Positions 5,668 through 6,289 of a stretch of DNA of 6,289 nucleotides are shown in pieces. The stretch's first letter is position 1, and the number at the start of each line of letters is the position of its first letter. The stretch comes from Candidatus Omnitrophota bacterium (GTDB lineage Bacteria; Omnitrophota; Gorgyraeia; Pluralincolimonadales; Pluralincolimonadaceae): positions 1-6,289 of the forward strand of contig JAQUSA010000059.1 of the NCBI GenBank assembly GCA_028715315.1. Reading direction: 5' to 3'. The notes under the pieces were generated by a model. It was not told where the DNA came from, searched no databases, and was given only the letters and a program-made list of their open reading frames with translations. The translations under genes and the position numbers were made by a program.

Positions 5668-6289
5668 CGGTCCTGCTCGCCATCCTGTCCGTGCTGGTCC
5701 TGGTATCGCTCGCGGTTTCGATATACCTTGTTTCCAGGATCCGCAGCCTTCCTAATGATATCACGGGCGGGGTGACCGGCGCCATGCAGTCCGCTACCGG
5801 TGCGATAGGCGATATCAACAGGAGCCTCGGCGAGCTTAAGACGAGGGGAGAGAGGCTTGAGGAGTTCGGCAGGGCGATAAACGACATAGGGAGCCTGCTC
5901 AGGCCGCCGCAGATGCGCGGGATGACGGGCGAGGTCCTGCTGGAGAAGATACTTTCCGATATGCTCCCGCAGGGCAATTACCAGATGAAGTACTCATACC
6001 GTTCCGGCGAGCAGGTCGACGCGATAATAAAGTTCAAGGATTTCATTCTCCCGATAGACTCGAAGTTCCCGCTCGACAGTTTCAGGAGGATGCTCGAATG
6101 CGAGACGGAGGACGAGAAGCGCCGCTGCTTCAGGGAGTTCGCTCAGGCGGTCAAGAAGCAGGTCGACAGCATAGCGAGGAAATACATTTCCCCTAGCGAC
6201 AGGACATTCGAATTTGCCCTCATGTACGTGCCGTCCGAAAGCGTCTATTATGAAGCTATCGTCAGGGATTCATCGCAGGCCGGCGATGA
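5664..6289 (+). CDS. rmuC: RmuC family protein, N-terminal part (3' end outside window)
   Basis: The frame is open from GTG 5664 to the window edge (208 codons plus two bases) with no stop, so the C-terminus is missing. Residues 1-24 are a strongly hydrophobic membrane anchor, followed by a helical, probably coiled-coil stretch (about 30-80). The RmuC domain then starts: PPQMRGMTGEVLLEKILSDM (81-100), GEQVDAI (115-121), LPIDSKFPLDSF (129-140), KYISP (173-177) and MYVPSESVYYEAI (187-199), all family hallmarks. D119 together with D132-S-K134 resembles a PD-(D/E)XK nuclease-like core, in line with the predicted nuclease-like fold of the family. E. coli RmuC (475 aa) limits recombination at inverted repeats; the biochemical activity is not well defined. 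The coiled-coil region is short, suggesting a compact version. It follows DUF1844 with a GTGA overlap. Confidence 0.92.
   Translation, partial: MTVLLAILSVLVLVSLAVSIYLVSRIRSLPNDITGGVTGAMQSATGAIGDINRSLGELKTRGERLEEFGRAINDIGSLLRPPQMRGMTGEVLLEKILSDMLPQGNYQMKYSYRSGEQVDAIIKFKDFILPIDSKFPLDSFRRMLECETEDEKRRCFREFAQAVKKQVDSIARKYISPSDRTFEFALMYVPSESVYYEAIVRDSSQAGD

Overview
The window is a stretch of a Gram-negative (diderm) bacterial chromosome. All genes lie on the + strand and are tightly packed. The diderm call rests on an outer-membrane TonB-dependent receptor, a TonB protein and a membrane-exported M16 peptidase. Base composition is moderately GC-rich by eye, with heavy use of AGG (Arg) and ATA (Ile) codons throughout. 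Together with a bS21 gene, a DUF1844 protein, a Memo protein and an RmuC-type protein, this looks to me like an uncultured lineage such as Omnitrophota. That assignment is inference from gene content and style; no phylogenetic marker was tested.

Layout: (1) 1-936, the C-terminal barrel half of a TonB-dependent receptor whose 5' end lies outside the window. (2) 926-1654, a TonB energy transducer starting with GTG inside the end of the receptor gene. (3) A consensus-like promoter (1666-1695) driving rpsU (1734-1922, ribosomal protein bS21). (4) 1930-4548, an 872-residue exported two-half M16 metallopeptidase, starting 7 nt after rpsU with no visible Shine-Dalgarno. (5) 4545-5345, a Memo-family protein overlapping the peptidase by ATGA. 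(6) 5386-5667, a DUF1844 protein. (7) 5664 to the window end, the first 208 codons of an RmuC-family protein, overlapping DUF1844 by GTGA; its stop lies beyond the window.

The first two genes form an outer-membrane uptake pair (receptor plus its energy transducer). From the rpsU promoter onward, five genes read as one potential transcription unit. A ready-made intrinsic terminator (9-bp stem plus T-tract, 1968-2003) lies inside the first codons of the M16 gene. This would give an abundant short rpsU message and a rarer long message whose synthesis depends on the M16 leader being translated. A second structural oddity is a perfect AAGGAGGT followed directly by an 11-bp-arm palindrome in the tonB coding region (1493-1529).

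The most interesting biological idea is that receptor, TonB and exported M16 protease together recall the Fus (ferredoxin uptake and processing) arrangement of FusA, FusB and FusC. Against it, rpsU with its own promoter separates the protease from the other two. I see no CRISPR array, tRNA, rRNA, insertion sequence or phage gene. There is no gene-free stretch longer than about 80 bases.
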